Below the pieces are notes generated by a model, which made no database searches, was not told the DNA's origin, and saw only the letters and a program-made list of their open reading frames with translations. Shown piece by piece: positions 5,849-6,954 of a stretch of DNA of 6,954 nt. The stretch spans positions 1 to 6,954 of the forward strand of contig CAZYWP010000141.1 in NCBI GenBank assembly GCA_964651495.1, read 5' to 3'. Position 1 is the stretch's first letter. Every line of letters begins with the position of its first letter. The DNA comes from CAZNVB01 sp964651495 (GTDB lineage Bacteria; Acidobacteriota; Aminicenantia; Aminicenantales; UBA8522). The position numbers and the translations under genes were made by a program.

Positions 5849-6954
5849 ATGTCCGCGTCCAGAGAAGAAAAGCTCCTCCAATCACTCCAGACCCTCCAGG
5901 AAATGGGGCTGAGAGAAGACGCCATCACGGCCATCAAGCACCTCCCGGCCCAGGAGGGGCGCTACGCCGACTATCCTCCCGATGTGCATCCCCTCCTCCG
6001 GACTGCGCTGGAGAGGAAAGGTTATGCCCGGCTCTATTCCCATCAGCGCTCCTCATGGGAAGCTCTGAAGAGCGGCGGCCACATCGTCGTGGTCACGCCG
6101 ACCGCGTCAGGCAAGACTCTCTGCTACAACCTTCCCGTGCTTGACGCCATCCTAAAGGACCCGGCCAGCCGGGCGATCTACCTCTTCCCAACCAAAGCCC
6201 TGTCCCAGGACCAGCGGGCCGAGCTCGACGAGGTCATCGACCGGCTGCCCGAGGGGATCAGGATCCACACTTATGACGGTGACACGCCCCAGGACGCCAG
6301 GAAGGCGATCCGGAGTGTGGGGCAGATCGTCCTGACTAACCCCGACATGCTCCACACCGGCATCCTGCCCCATCACACCAAGTGGATCAACCTCTTCAGG
6401 AACCTGAAGTACATCGTCATCGACGAGATGCACAACTACCGCGGCATTTTCGGCGGCCACCTGGCTAACGTCCTGCGGCGGCTCAAGAGGATCGCCGCAT
6501 TCTATGGCTCCTCGCCCCGCTTCATCCTGTGCACGGCGACGATCGCCAACCCGGTCGAGATGGCCGAGAAAATGCTCGAAGAGCCGGTGCAACTGATCGA
6601 GGACAACGGCGCGCCGCGGGGAGAAAAATACTTCATCTTTTACACGCCCCCCATGGTCAACAAATTTCTGGGCATCCGGCGGTCCTACATCAACGAGTCC
6701 CGGCGCGTGGCCGCCGTCTTCCTCAAGAACAACCTCCAGACCATCGTCTTCGCCCAGAGCCGGCTGAACACCGAGGTCCTCCTGACCTACCTCAAAGAAG
6801 ACATCGAGAAAACGATCAAGGACGAGGGGCTCATCCGGGGCTACCGCGGCGGCTACCTGCCTCTCAGGAGGCGGGAAATCGAAAAAGGACTCCGGGAGGG
6901 AAAGATCCTGGGGGTCGTCTCCACCAACGCCCTTGAGCTGGGGATCGACATCGG
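5849..6954 (+). CDS. mrfA: DEAD/DEAH-box helicase, MrfA/YprA family (partial, 3' end beyond window)
   Basis: This is the N-terminal 368 codons of a superfamily 2 helicase; family members are about 750 residues and end in a cysteine-rich DUF1998 domain, which would lie beyond the window. Motifs in order: a Q at 66 (YSHQ), motif I TPTASGKT (83-90), motif Ia FPTKALSQDQ (113-122), TNPDMLH (163-169), motif II DEMH (192-195) with NYRG after it, motif III-like CTATIANP (228-235), the family block DNGAPRGEK (252-260), motif IV TIVFAQSR (308-315), then YRGGYLPLRRR and motif V STNALELGID (358-367). Together these match MrfA/YprA, the bacterial relative of Hrq1. In B. subtilis MrfA works with the exonuclease MrfB in repair of mitomycin lesions independently of UvrABC. 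The ATG at 5849 is the first start after an in-frame TGA at 5843-5845. The gene diverges from uvrA. Whether mrfB follows cannot be seen. Confidence 0.9.
   Translation, partial: MSASREEKLLQSLQTLQEMGLREDAITAIKHLPAQEGRYADYPPDVHPLLRTALERKGYARLYSHQRSSWEALKSGGHIVVVTPTASGKTLCYNLPVLDAILKDPASRAIYLFPTKALSQDQRAELDEVIDRLPEGIRIHTYDGDTPQDARKAIRSVGQIVLTNPDMLHTGILPHHTKWINLFRNLKYIVIDEMHNYRGIFGGHLANVLRRLKRIAAFYGSSPRFILCTATIANPVEMAEKMLEEPVQLIEDNGAPRGEKYFIFYTPPMVNKFLGIRRSYINESRRVAAVFLKNNLQTIVFAQSRLNTEVLLTYLKEDIEKTIKDEGLIRGYRGGYLPLRRREIEKGLREGKILGVVSTNALELGIDI

Noticed and set aside
5497..5937. Open frames running through the N block
   Set aside because: Continuity depends on undetermined bases; the flanking peptides do not resemble a protein and overlap the repeat copies and promoters.
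6152..6592. Minus-strand open frame (146 codons) opposite the helicase
   Set aside because: It is antisense to helicase motifs Ia to III and shows no family features.

Overview
The window looks like a scaffold piece from an uncultured bacterium: GC-rich coding DNA, closely packed genes and a run of exactly 100 N that reads as an assembly gap of unknown true size. Nothing in it fixes the lineage. The gene set is bacterial. The holB-ricT (yaaT) adjacency is familiar from Bacillus and relatives, but uvrA at the head of that cluster is not the Bacillus arrangement. An Acidobacteriota/Aminicenantes-like origin is only a guess.

Layout. Positions 25-1280 (+) hold a small regulatory unit: a strong housekeeping-type promoter, an ECF-like sigma factor, and a membrane protein with a cytoplasmic zinc anti-sigma motif that is probably its anti-sigma factor. 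Positions 1295-5487 (-) converge on it and hold a compact three-gene operon with overlapping gene ends, transcribed uvrA -> holB -> ricT/PSP1 (excinuclease subunit A, DNA polymerase III delta-prime subunit, RicT/YaaT-like cysteine-rich protein). Positions 5488-5848 are a divergent intergenic region containing the N gap. The gap is bracketed by two diverged copies of a short sequence in inverted orientation, and a candidate promoter faces outward on each side. Positions 5849-6954 (+) hold the first 368 codons of an MrfA/YprA-type DEAD/DEAH helicase that runs off the window.

How they fit together. uvrA (nucleotide excision repair) and the mrfA-like helicase (linked in Bacillus subtilis to a UvrABC-independent mitomycin-lesion repair route) diverge from one intergenic region. 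holB ties the operon to replication.

The points most worth a second look are these. (1) The UvrA is intact across both ATPase halves, the UvrB-binding domain and both main zinc modules, but lacks roughly 100 residues where the DNA-contacting insertion domain normally sits. (2) The inverted repeats around the N gap suggest an unassembled mobile or REP-like element. (3) uvrA and the sigma factor gene each have a promoter -10 box only 6-7 nt before the start codon and no Shine-Dalgarno, which suggests leaderless mRNAs.
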